This document shows positions 1 to 12,812 of a stretch of 64,000 nucleotides of DNA, piece after piece; positions within the stretch are counted from its first letter, which is position 1; each line of letters opens with the position of its first letter. The notes under the pieces are model-generated. The model did not search any database, had not been told where the DNA came from, and worked only from the letters and a program-made list of their open reading frames with translations. The translations under genes and the position numbers were made by a program. The stretch comes from Casuarius casuarius (taxonomy: Eukaryota > Chordata > Aves > Casuariiformes > Casuariidae): NCBI GenBank assembly GCA_003342895.1, contig PTFA01000315.1, positions 434,001 through 498,000 on the forward strand. The letters run 5' to 3'.

Positions 1-2449
1 AGAATGAATTAGAACCCAGGAGCAGAGGGACTGTTAGTGTTCCCTGAAGCCCAGTGAAAGTCTTTCAGGGTGAGGAATAAATAATTATTGGCCCAACTAT
101 AATATGTAACGCATCATAGAAAGCGTCAGTCCAGATGGTTGTAGTAAGACCAGTGATATTACTGATATTAACCATGAAGTTACATGAAAGTTGCCTTATG
201 AATAGCTGGTTTATGACAACTCTTCTTTAAAGAACCAACTGTTTTGCCTCATCTGTTGTAGACTCTTTCTTCAGGTATAGAACATGCTGTAAGAAGGAAA
301 TTAAGAAAGACTCTGGTATGGAGAATAAATAATACCATTCATCAGCACAGAGGAGGAGGGAGGACAAAGCATCTTCTAGAGAAAAAAATTAAACTTTCAT
401 GTTTCACCATGCTTAAAGTTGAAACATCTGACAAAAAAATCTGTAAAAAAAAATAATACGATTCTCTGGCAATATCAATGTCACTGCTAAGAAGAAGGGA
501 GGACAGGAACTTTACAGTAAGATGGGAGAGTCTCTGTAACTAGTACAATTAAATATTCCAGTGGGGAAGAACTGGAAGATTTTCACTTCTAGACTCTATT
601 TGATGTAAGAATGGGGTTTAGAACTTGCACCAACACAATCGGCAAAACAGTTTTCAACAATTGCTTCTCTCACTGAAAGTTTTAAATCAAAAGGAGTGTG
701 TGTGGGAGGGTGAACAATGGTTACTCTAATAGCAATTCACTTCAGCAGGAAGGAAAACAGAATTTTAAAACCAGAATGCTGTGGCATAAAAATATTTTAT
801 CAGCAACAGAAAGAAATCGATCATAACTTGACATAACCCGGAGTATGTAACAGAAGTAACTTAGTTGACAACACTTAGTGTGCTTCACACTTAACTGTAT
901 TTTTGCTTACTGTTTATAATGCCCAAGGACTTTTTTGGTATTTCCCAGTTACTCAGTTTGGCATATACCCCAGCTGCATCCATGTACTTTTTCAGGAGGA
1001 AGGGGGGCATAAGCCAGCTCTTTCTCAGCCCGAGCTATAGGCTCTACAGAAAAGAAGCTTGTGCCTGTTGAGGTAGGCACCTTGGATGGTCCAACCAGTG
1101 CTGGTGAGAAAGTAGCAGGATGAGTAGGACAGTAGAGCAAGCAATCGGACATATGCAATGGTCAATCTAACTGCAACCTAAAAATCTCAGTTGTGAATGA
1201 GGATTGACCCTATTTTCCTTGCCTCAGTGTCAACAAAAAACCAAAACTCTTGCCTACATGCCTATAATCAAAGAAAGTTGAGTCAATATTCTGTCAACAC
1301 ACAGGGGTCAGCATGATCCTTGTCTCCTATGTGAAAGCCACAGTACTTCCAAGGTAGAAGTGGCTTCATACTGAACCAAGCTAGTCCTTAATGGAAATAT
1401 CTGGCCCCAGAAAAATAGTGGGTAACATTCCACTCCTTTGGCTTTAGATGTGAATAGAATGTATACCGTAAGTGAAGCTTTTATTTACATCTCTATTAAT
1501 CCCTTGAGCAAGGATTTTGTGGAAGATCTTACTTGGAACTTCCATTAATTTTAATGAGATTTCCCATGGGGAGTGTTAGCCCCAGAAGACTCTAGTATTT
1601 TTAATGTGTACTTTCTAATGTTTCTTAAGGCTAATGGCAGGATCCACAAAGGAAATATGTTAACTGCAAGCAGGATTCCCATGTATCATTAATAAGTCTA
1701 TCTGAGTGGTCCTTGATCCTTTCAGGTTCTCATTGTAGGCAGGAGGATCTTGTGTAGGGTTCAAATGAAGTGTAAGTAGACATGCTCTGAAGAAAACCAA
1801 ATAATGGAGACAATTCTGAGAATGTATCCTTCAGTGAATATGACTCAGTGTTTGTTTATAATATGTATAAACATGAAAGGATAAAAGGGAGTGCCTGGAG
1901 GAGAGCTATTGTTAGTAAAAGCAAAACTCACTGCAGAATAGGAAAAAACAACTGAAGAACTAAACAAAGAAATAAAGAGTGAGCAGGTGCAGAACTTGGA
2001 AAGAGAAAAGTTTCAACTAGATTGGCAGTATCATTTTAAAAGCAAAACTCTGTTTCCTTATTGTTTTGAAGAATGAAAATATGATCTGCACAGATTTACT
2101 CCCTTCCTCTTTGATGCTTCCAACTACCATGTCACAAATGGCAGTGATTGATTTTGATGATGAGAGGGTTGTTTTCCTCTCATTTTGAATTGTCGTCGTC
2201 GTCTTTGCCTCTCTCTTATGTGGTTTTCTACTTTTTCCTTGTGTAGGTTAATAAGGATTTAGAAACTTTTTATTTAGCCTTAGCAAATAGAAATATTGTA
2301 ATGAATATTTCCTATGTTACTAGTAAAACAACCATTTAGAAACCCCAAAATCCAAGCTATAAAGGAGATAGGCACTTTTGATATAAAGTAAGAAAGTGCT
2401 TCTACCTTAAAGAATTTGTGTTTTGAATGGACCAAATAAGAGACATGTT

Positions 2450-2565
2450 ATTATCTCATTTAAGAATGTGGGATGACAAACAGAGCAATTAAGTGACTTG
2501 CTAATGGTTTATGTCTAAGACAGGAATAGAATCCAGATAGCCTGGCTCTCCAGGCAGGGCATTAA
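2450..2565 (-). repeat. MIR-like SINE remnant
   Basis: The segment ACAGAGCAATTAAGTGACTT, then GCTAATGG, then AGAATCCAGATAGCCTGGCT follows the order of the antisense MIR consensus (cAGAGaggTTAAGTgACTTGcccaaGGt ... GaatCcaGgtcgtCTGGCTC). It is therefore a MIR-family core element in minus orientation, well diverged. Confidence 0.65.
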
Positions 2566-5500
2566 AAAGATTGCCTTTCTCTCCTCTGTGAGCAGTAAGT
2601 GAAGGCTACATGTTCAACAGCCTGGATCTGATGAAATATACACTGTATATCCTCCTTTATAAATTGCATTTTTATTAATTGGGGTTTTTTTGAATGAGCA
2701 TTCTAACTCACTAATGAGAAAGTACTTGTAGGTTGAATGAGTCACTGCCTGAATAATACTTTTTCATAACTGAAGTGACTATATCACATCAGAAGAGAGT
2801 GGTAGTTTTTTTTCAGGGAAAAAGTACTAGAAAATGCTGCATGTGGTGTTCTTTTCTATGCAGTCTTTTCCTCTTGTGAACCTTTATCCCTGAAACACAT
2901 GCCCTATGTCTGAAGGAATGCTAATAAATTCACCACATCTGGTAGAAAACCCATGGATTGGGAAAGAGATGCAAAAATCCATTCTTTCCAGTTACTGTTG
3001 TCTAGTATGCACTGCATGGAACCCATCCTCTCAAACCAGCCGTAATGATGTAGCAATATATGTACTGAGGAAACGTTCTTACGGCATTACCTCTATAAGA
3101 TAAACTCTCCAATGATAAATTATAATCCAAGCCCCATGCAGTTTATTCTGCTGGAAGATGAATTGGGTAGATCCTAACCTACGAGACACAAAACTTGGGA
3201 AAACCTATTTTTACAGCATGCTGTCTCTTTGACCTTAAATAAGGTATGTCTGGGGCAGAACTATTAAACTAGAAAATGTTTAGAACAGACTGGAACTCCC
3301 AGAAAAAATTTGGTTTGCAGGTCCTGTAGAGAGTGTGTAGAAGGTGGGCTGTAAGATAGATAGAGATAGGCATTAGTGGGACCCTCTTTATCTAGTACAA
3401 TAGCTAGGAAGAAACTTGGAGTTCACATATTCCATATTCCCAGACATGTTTCTAAACTCTCTTTAATGGGATTTACACACAGATAACAATAAGATAATTG
3501 AAGGAATTCTTAATTTAGAAGCAGTTTATATAATTATTCCACATGAACTATCAGAGCAATAAATTGTTAAAATCAAGACAGGAATATAAATTTTCAGAGA
3601 TATATTTAATGGCAATAACTGCTAATCTCTGCTAGTGATTCATTGATTTAATGTTTAGAGGGTCTTTTGGCAAAAAAAGATGAAATCCTCATTCTTCAAA
3701 AGAGGAAAATGAGCCTGGTTCTGAAGGATTAGAACTTTATAACTTCTAAAAATTAGATAAATTCAGATAACTTACCTGAAAATGGGTTGTAGCAGAGAGA
3801 CTGTTTACTTGCTAACTAAACCCTTTGGGTTAGGAGCTCTCCTTTCTTTTGTACTTGCACAGCACAGAGCACAGCAAGATGGTAATAAAAATGTTAGATA
3901 ATTGTAATTCACTAGGAAAAACATTGGGCAGACTGTTAGATGTATAACGTGTCCTTCCAACGATATCATTTCAAAGGGCATCCCTTTGCTACTTTGCTAC
4001 ACTACCTACTCCCTACAGAAGGGAAGGGAAATCTCTTCTGCTACTGCTGAGCTCAGACCTTTCTGTCCTTGTTACCAAAAGATGGTTGCCATATAAAATT
4101 AGCTTTTTGCAAAAGGTATCAGTTTTTCTCATTCATATGAACAGTTTCGAAAAGCTTATTCTCATGACTTTGCTTTCTATTTCCTGTAATACCATTTTAA
4201 GTGTTATGTCTGAGCTACCCAGCATTGCAGAGCAATCTCTGATGACATAGGTTTTTTTCCCATCATCATGTGAAAACTATTAAGAACTGGAAAAGTTCTC
4301 AGGCTTCAACATAAAATCACAAAGCCCATCTGCTCCCTTACCTGACTCTTGTTTGCTCCAAAGCTTTATGAATCTAAGATTAGCATTTCTACCAATATAG
4401 AAGATCAACTGAACTTACATGGTTTTGTTTTCATGGCGTTTCACATATTGATGTTACAGAGCAAATTTTAAATTCCTCATTTTGAAATATTTTAGCGTTG
4501 TTAGAAGTGATGAGAACAAGTGATATCTGATAATGGAATTCTACCTTTGCATCAAAATCAGCAACGTAGTGACCTCCTTCATAATGTTCAAAACTAAAAA
4601 AAATTCAGGAATTCTTTGCTTTAAAAAGAAAATTCCAGACAGCAAAAACAAAACAAAGAACCATTTGTGGTCTGTTTTTATAATAGGACAGATGAAAAAA
4701 AAAAAAAAAAGTTCAGTTTATAGTTTACCTAGGGTAAAATAACTGAATTTCAACAACATGGTTTTTAGCCAAGCATTGTATTGACTGTATTTGTCTACCA
4801 GTTGTGTTTAATACTGAATACTGTATTGGAACTGGATTGCCAATTGCCTAGGCCCTTGTGCCTTTCCTAAAAAAAAAAAAGTAACATTGAATGAGTCAGG
4901 TATTAGCTTAGTGTCTATCAGAGTGTACCAGTATCATGAATAGTAAAGTGATTTTTTAATATACAGGGCTGTGTAAGGAAGGTTGTGTTACTGCCATCTG
5001 TATCTAAACATGTTTTTGAGTATCCTGGGGGTTTTTTTTTAGGAGTCTGTGCTGTCGTTCTTCCACAGTTTGTTCTCCACGGAGTACTGCTGACTGAATA
5101 TTCTACATGCGCAGGCGGGTGGGTACAATCTTGAACATTATAAGAGATAGGAATTTTAATTACACCTGCAAATTTTTACTTATTATATGATCAAATGAAG
5201 AGAGAGATTTTTGTGTGTTTTGCAATGTTATTGCAATGATAGTCTGCTTGCTTAAAGCAGCATACCTCTGGCAGACCCTTGTTATGTGTGGTTGGCCTTG
5301 AGAGAGAAAGTTTGGGGCTATTCTGTAATACCAGAAGTTTAATTCAGATAGTGCTTAGCTGGATACTGGGCTGTAGAACCAGTGAAAAAACAGATGTGAA
5401 GCAAGGCCATGGAACCAGTGAACAGGAGGGAGCAGACAAGCAGGTATTCAAAGCTACGTCCTTGATAGATAAGTCTTCAGTATAGGTATTGATATAACCA

Positions 5501-8117
5501 CTCATCATACTAAAGTTTCTTGGCAACTGTTTTTATAAGATTGCTGCTTTCTGCTGCTTATAACTTTATAAAACTCTGATCCTTGGGATTGATTTTCTTT
5601 GTTGGACGTGTGCCTCAGTCTGAGATTTCATTAGGAAAATCCAGCCAAAATGTTTTAAACATTTCCAAAGAGCTGGAAAAATATATCGAATTGCTCATTT
5701 AAATAATTATTGAGGTATTGTAATGGAAATGCTCTGGTGGATTTGTCCTGTTGAGAAATTCATTTAAATTTTGGATGTGGTATTCTGTGTGTCAGGGTGG
5801 TATCTTTTATACTGTCTTGGGAAAGAGTAAATATATGTTCAAATTTGCCTAACTTGTAAGCCTGAACAGTCACTTCTTGCATGTGCTTAGTACTCGCTAA
5901 AGATTGCCAGACCAGAAAAGTCTCTCAAATCTGAGCATTTTGTAATTCCTTGTACTGACTGGAGTGCATGAAAGCCAAATTCTGTGGAAACTGAGCATGC
6001 CTCTGCCGAAGATTATGGGGATTTTGCAAAGACTCTCCTTGTGCCTACTTCCAGCTATGGTAGCTATATTAGAAATACATTATCAAGGAAGGCAAACTCA
6101 AAATTGCAAAACTGCAAAAGTGGGGTTCTAGTGAAACTTAATCACTCCATGAATATTCAGTATGATTCAGTCCTCAATGATGTGACTGCATGCTCCTTTT
6201 TGTCTCAGGAACCAACCCCACAATGAGTGTACAGGACGAATGTGGTAATAAGCCATTTGTTATTTTGTTTTATCCTTGCCTAGTACTGTGCCCCCTTATT
6301 ATCTTATTTATTACAGACTTTTCAAATCCTACTTTGAAAAACAAAATGACTAATTTGCTAGTGACATTCATCTCTATAATAACTGAGTTCTTTACAAGCA
6401 TTAATTAATTTATGACATATCACTGCTGGATGGTCAGAAGGCAGAATTAGCTCCATATTACAACTGGAGAGCTGAGATACAGCAAAAGGCCTTTTGAATT
6501 GGCCGGTTTTAGTTAGGGACTGTGGTAAAAGACAAATTATTGGTATAATCAAACACAGCTTCTCTTGACTTCAGTTGCAGCTGTCAGGGTTCGGTGTTTG
6601 TGGTTGGGTGCTAGATCTTCAAGTTCAGTATTTAGAATGTGTCCACATAACAGTGTTTCATTTTTCAGGAAAACTTAAAAGCAGGTCCCTGCTGTGATGA
6701 CTTGATGCTTTTATACTGTACAGAAAAACTTAGGGGCAGAGAGAAGAATGGAAATGAGGACAGACATAAACTGTCACAAGATACCTCTGTCATGCAATTT
6801 CCACTTCTGGCACAGTGAGGTGGGGGCTTGTAGAAGCATGAGGTAAAATGCTTATATGAAATGTGTCTGAAGTAAGGTTGCTTTGGCAACTTCCATGCTA
6901 GCATTTCCTAAATCTTTTTTTGTGTAACTACAAAGATTTTGAACCATTTGCATGGGAGGCACTGAGGATAAACCTCAAGTTTAGTTTTTATTCCCTCCCC
7001 CATTTTTGCCTTTGCATTTCATTTACAGAGGACAGGGAAGGCTGGCCTGTTTGTTTTGCTTTTGTTTCCAATGCATTTCCTTTTTTGATTTGTTTTTGCC
7101 AATACAGTGTTGATGAAGATGGGATCCAAAGACAACTGATGAATAACAATAAAACATTGTATTTACAGGATAAAGTGCTAAAAACGAATGTGTAAGCAAA
7201 TTCCAAACAAACATATTTGGAATAAATTGACAAAAGCTATCAACTCTCCGAGTTGAAGTTCTTCCTGAGAAGGAATTAACGCAGAATTCCTGACTACATG
7301 GTAAGTACACATGTAGGGGAGAGAGTGGTCTTTTGGATTTGACCTCAGATTAAGCAGATTATAATTGCATGTGACGAGAAAAAGAAAGTGTAAAAACGTA
7401 TGTTTATCTTATCTAGGGTTTTTAAAAGGGGAGGTCGTTTTCAAGACATCATGTGACCATTCGGTTATTTTATACATGAGGCTGTGATTAGCCTTAAATC
7501 TGCGGATCTGGAACACTTTCCTGTGCTTATTTTCCCAATACATTCTCATGGTACTAAAAAAGGTACCAGATTAAAGATTTGGATCACAAAACGTTGCACT
7601 TACAGAAAACGTTCTTTAGTTTGCTTCTAAAATGCCTTGAAATGAAACGTGTGGAGGACAGTCGGTCCTTTCCAAACTGTACAGTATACTCAAGGTAGAC
7701 TTTATTGAATATGTCACTCTTTACATCCAGCCTTTTGGGAACAAAATAGAATACTTTCTCTAGGACAGTTGACTTTTGTGGTGCTATATAGAACAATTGA
7801 GTACAATTAGAATGAGGATCGTAATGAGTAAAAAAGCCTATAGAAGTGTCTGGGTTTTCATTATATGCCATAACCGTTGCTATCCTAGTCTTGGTTAGTA
7901 ACTTGTGACTCCTGAAACATCTTGCATTGAGCATAGAGGTGAAGTATATTGACTGAAGTATATTGAGCAGCTTACAACACATTTATTGGGGATCTGGAAT
8001 CTGCTCCTTCTTCCATTATGAAATAAAAGAATATGTACATTTATGGAATCACTTTTCATGATATTTGCAAAGTGAAAATGTTTCAGCAGGCAAAGTTTAG
8101 ACCCACCGAAGGGAGAG

Positions 8118-8152
8118 TATTCTATAGCTCAGTGGGTAGAGCTCTTTTCCAC
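8118..8152 (+). repeat. tRNA A-box-like SINE head fragment
   Basis: TAGCTCAGTGGGTAGAGCTC (8125-8144) is an almost perfect tRNA A-box segment. No B box, anticodon arm or acceptor pairing follows, so it is not a tRNA gene. It is best read as the head of a tRNA-derived SINE such as a MIR-type element. Confidence 0.4.
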
Positions 8153-11100
8153 ATATTTCTTCTACAAGGAGAGAAGAAAATACTTAGAGATTTACTGGTA
8201 TGATAACTGATTAAAGAACATAGCAATGAGAGGTCAGGGTTTGTTTTTAAAGATGTTAGGTCATCTGTGATCAGAGAGAGAGTTTTCATTAGAGAGGATA
8301 TTTTATGTTCCTAATATTAGTTGCTTTACCGAAGTTCTGTGAGTCTGTATTTAAGTTGTAAACTTAAAGCTTGTAGAGAAAAGTTTTAAAATCATGAAAA
8401 AAATTGTAACCTAAAGAGTGAGAAAGGAGAATAATTGAAATAATAGATTTTTATTTTTAATAACAGCAGTATTTTTCATGTGTGTACTGGCAATATTTAA
8501 TAAGTAGGCAGGTTCAATAATATAAAAAATAGGATGGATGAGCCTTAACTTAATTCAGTTTCATCTTTTACAGTTATCCTAGTGCTGGTTCACATTTTTT
8601 GATCTTGAGCATTCTGCACTCAGTTATATAGTCTTTTCTACACTGTGGAGCAAACACTTTATCAAATAGTTTCATTGTTCCTGGAGCCAATAGGACTGAT
8701 CTTTTTAGGGAACTGCTCAATAAAGAGTTTCAAAATGGAGCCCTTTGGCTTGCTCTGTGTGGGATTAGGTAGCTCTCTTATTTTCCTTTTAAAGAGCATT
8801 ACAAGTTTTTAGTAATTTGCCAGGAAAGCACTGTTAAGGAACGTAATGCATGTAATAAGTAAACATGGAAATGTTAAGAAAACAGAAAATGTTTGTGGAA
8901 CTGCCAAGTTATTTTAAGCTTTGGAAATGATCTCATAATATGGAAAAGTAAAAAGGAACGTAAACTTATTCGTGACTTATTCAGTAAAAGGTGAAAAATG
9001 ACAGAAACTGAATTACTACAATTTTTATTCCTGATAGAATTCTCAATCTTTTTGATGAATGATGCAACAGAAATTGTCACACTTATCATTTAAAATCATG
9101 ATTAATGATTAATTCTCTGATTTTTGGAGATGATGTTGTTAGTAATTTTCTCATTCTGGTGTATTGTTATGTTTTAGGATGGGTAAAATAAGCAGAGCAA
9201 TATAAGAAGTAACTCAGAGAATATTTTCCTTTGTGTATTTCAGGGTTATGACTCCTGTCACCACTATCAAAGAGTGAGATCAACTTTGACTTCAATCTCA
9301 TTTACCATCCAGGATTATGTTCCAACCAAGCCTATCACTTCTTCCTTCCATCATTTAAAGACGTCTTCATCAGCTATGCTGACAGTCACATCACTCATCT
9401 GAGTGCTGTTCTCCTCACATCTACTGTAACTAATTAAAAGTAAATTAACACATAAGTTGTGACATGCCTTGGTAAGAGACCCATGAGTTACTGTCATTCT
9501 TTTTCGTACCTCTATCTCTCTTCAAGTTTTATCTCAACTGAGATTGTAAATTCTTCTTTGATTGTTAGCAGAAAGAATTTTATTTGATCTCAGGATTTTA
9601 TTGCTTAATAAGGGCAGGAGAATACTAATGGGAATCAGTGAAGAGGATTTCTTTCTCCTAAGAGTAATAAATTGGACAGTTTTGAATTTCCAAAAGCATA
9701 AGACTTTTCTAGTTCCTGAAAGCAAGTCTTGAGATGTTATAAATTTGTTTTCAAGCAAACAGGTAAAGTCTTAGCAAAATAAAAATGCATTCGACTAAGA
9801 GAAATAAGTCCAAAAGTTAAACTGTGAAGTTTGAGAAGTGCATGTTATTAATACAACAATTCTGCTTTTAAAGCAGAAAGTCAAACAATAATTTAGAAAT
9901 CATGTTTTTTCTCAGCCTTCCTGGTTTCTCTCTTCCCTGACAGGTGGCTTTCAGTAGATTTAGTATTTGACATCGAACACATTGCTAAATGAAGAAGGAG
10001 AATTCTTAAGAATGACTCGGGAATTGTGAGATGCTGAAAGATATCCATTTCAGGTGTCCTGAATAAATGAGCAAAACAGGTGGGCTTTAGTGCTTTCTGA
10101 TACACAAGTATTAGCTGATAGAGCAGACTTACATTACCATATCAAAATCCTCCGGAATAACTTTTTGAAGACATAAAATGATATCATGGAAATTTTCCTG
10201 TTTAAGTAGGATATCAAATGAAAATTCACTTTGAGTTTTGTTCAATTAGACATATGTCTTGGGAAAAGTTCACTTAAAATATTTGTCCTTTTAAAACCTG
10301 GAATTTAGTTGCTGAAATGTCTGTTTAGCAAACTCTACTGCCTTTTGGCTTAAAATAGCTGAGCTGAGGAATTATATGATACATAAAGCTTTATTTCCAC
10401 ATTGGATAACTTGGTAAATTTCCCATAAAGTTACTAGGACTCTGAATGTTCAGTAGTTCTACCCAGAAGCAGGATTGCAACAAGGGACATATGTTTTGAA
10501 ACTGATGCTCAAAATTAGAAAGTCCACTTTTAATCAGCTTGGACTACATACAGTTCTTTGTCATTCTTTGACAGAAATAGTCCGTTCTTACTTCAGATCT
10601 CCTAAGATATATTGAGCACTACATATATTTAGAATCAAATCCTTTTTTATTAACTTTGGGATCAACTAAGGTAATAAAGTTGATACAAAGGCATGAATTC
10701 CGGCATTTCACTCCATGTCAATTGATAGGATTTGCTGATCGGTAAATCAGTCTGGCATTTGACCCAAAGCTTTTAAAGACACTTTCCTGAGCATTTCAAC
10801 AACATCCTATTTTTGCACTGACATTGTATACCCAAGAAAGCTATTTTGGGGTGATTCATATCCTGATGTTTATAAACACTGTGATAATTTCTGCACCAAA
10901 TGATAGATGTTTCCACTAAATGTGGAAGAAATAGACAATATATGTCCTTAAATATCCTTGTGTTAACATGTTCCTTCTTCACATTCAATGAGTGTGTTTA
11001 CCACTCTAATCAAGATCAGACAGTCTTTTATGACCCTCTAGTTAAAGTAACTCACTGTCATACAGTGCTGATACTTTCTACTGCTCCATGGGTTTCACAG

Positions 11101-12593
11101 ACTTTGTGAGACACCAGCTGCACAAACCTATAGACAGATTACTGCTGGGCTGCCCTAACCACCATAGTTCAATTTGTACAGAACATTGACAGCAAGGTCA
11201 TTCACTTTGCCTGTCTCTCAGACAGTTTCCCCCCTTCCCCTTCCTATTCTTTCCAATCTCTCTCTCAAATGACAATCTGCTTTTCAATACATTTGGCTGA
11301 AATATCTACAAACTTTTCCCCTGAAGCATATTATCTACTGATGGCTTGACTACATTAACAAGGAGGAGTTACTTTTTTATCTGCTCTTGTTACAGGTTTT
11401 TTTCTAATTAAACTGTAAACAGTTCAATGCAAATGCACTGTCTTTCCCTAGATTTCTACAGCATGTAGTCTTGATCCTCTCTGGAGTTTTGATTATCACA
11501 CAATACAAATAAATAGTGATAATAAATAATAATCTAGTCATTTAAGTGCTGATTATTGCTATTAAAGTGGAGTCGATTAAAGTTTTGTCTGAGAATTCAT
11601 TGTGGGTGAAAAAAAGCAATAAAAAGCATATCGTCTCTTACTGCAGCCAAATATTTGTAAACTGAAGCTGTTGAGGGCCTAAGTGGTGACAGTCATCTTG
11701 CAAACAGATGGGACAGTTCTGTGTTTATGAACTTTTGCCCTAGGAAGCAAGGGGGTAAAGGAAAGGAGGGAGGAGAAAAAGGAAGAAATGCTCAGTAACG
11801 GTTGTTTACTGGATGGTATTACCTGGCAATACTTGTTTCATTCAGGCACATGTGTATATTAAATCTCCAGGAATCATCTCAGAATAATTCAGTACTGGCA
11901 GGTAGGTATCATTTTGAAATTTCTATCGGATGTTTGTGTACTTGTTAGAGTTGGTTCCTCTTTCTTAGCCACAGTGTCAGAGTGAGAGTGTGGTGCGCTA
12001 GGCTATCAGTGACGTCATGGATCAAATTACATTCTCTCAACAGAAATTTACACTGTACTTTCAACTGAAGTGAGAAATCATTTATAATTTGGAAAAGGGA
12101 ACCTGTACTTTTTCTCTCATTAAATCTTCTGCTTAGAAGTATAAATTAATTAAATTAACAGGGATTGTGAAAGTGTATTAGTGTGGTCTAAAATTTAGGT
12201 GAGAAAATACATTTTTAAGAACAGTGACTTTGCTGTGCAGTAGTGCTGACTGCTGCTCTACTTGAAAGAGTGAACTTTTAGTTTCAGAATATTTTCATTT
12301 TTAGCTTTCTAGAAGTCTCTATACACCTAGGGTGCTATTAATGCAGGTTGTTGGTATTCGCTGGTGGATTTTTTACGTTCTGTTTTGTAATTGGCAATGT
12401 CAATCTTTCATACAAAGTGAACCTGTTACCACTTCTAAATCTGGTTAGATGGGAAATATTTCCTACAGACATTTTTACAGCAAATCTGTCAGTGTTTTTG
12501 TTCATTACCATATGCTTTCTGTTCTGTGAAATATGCTTTATTACTTTTCAGCATCCTAACATGCTCGTCCTCTCTCTCTCTTGAACGCCACAG

Positions 12594-12812
12594 ATACTAT
12601 TCCTCCAGCCATTACAAATCGTCCACAGGCCATCACTGTAACCACTGAGACACATCCAGTACAAGGCAGCTGGGAACAGCCTGAAATCAGTAATGACAGT
12701 GGAGTTGCCTCTATATCCAATGGCTTCCAGTACAGAACTTATCAGGTTCAATATACAGCCCATGATGGAGCTGGAAACATAGCCTTTTGCAGGTTTAAAG
12801 TAATCATCAACC
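12594..12812 (+). CDS. HYR (hyalin repeat) module exon of an unidentified gene
   Basis: This is a 219-nt exon, phase 1 at both ends, open throughout. The acceptor is a CT-rich tract ending GCCACAG and the donor is AACC|GTAAGT. The 73-residue product begins TIPPAITNRPQAITV, continues SWEQPEISNDSG, and ends VQYTAHDGAGNIAFCRFKV. This matches the HYR pattern (PP, W-x-x-P, D/N-SG, V-x-Y-x-A-x-D-x-x-GN-x-A-x-C-x-F-x-V), an immunoglobulin-like fold found in extracellular proteins such as SVEP1, SRPX and SRPX2. The usual first cysteine (CP) is replaced by Arg-Pro, so the module's internal disulfide is lost while the C-terminal cysteine remains. One-module, symmetric 1-1 exons are typical of shuffled extracellular domains. 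The parent gene is not recognised. It could be a living gene or a recent relic. Confidence 0.75.

Larger units (their letters stand above)
1..12593. other. Intergenic or intronic DNA left of the HYR exon
   Basis: No convincing coding exon was found in this stretch on either strand. It contains the MIR-like remnant near 2.5 kb, the A-box fragment near 8.1 kb, A16 at 4695-4710 and a short GTC repeat near 2195. Because the HYR exon needs upstream exons on the plus strand, some of this must be intron of that gene. Two short open stretches after good acceptors (from 5043 and from 9244) were considered but are too weak to call. Confidence 0.5.

Noticed and set aside
5043..5118. CpG-containing open stretch after a T-rich acceptor
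   Set aside because: It is very short, the donor choice is ambiguous with a non-matching phase, and it has no recognisable motif.
7584..7982. 132-codon open frame on the minus strand, the longest in the window
   Set aside because: A frame of this length is expected about once by chance in 64 kb of AT-rich DNA. It shows no domain, has AT-driven composition and lacks convincing splice sites.
8125..8144. tRNA gene
   Set aside because: Only the A-box region matches; there is no anticodon arm, B box or acceptor stem pairing.
9244..9405. Open Ser/Thr-rich stretch after a good acceptor (GTATTTCAG)
   Set aside because: It has no domain and no matching donor before the stop, and its phase (0) does not fit the phase-1 exons nearby.
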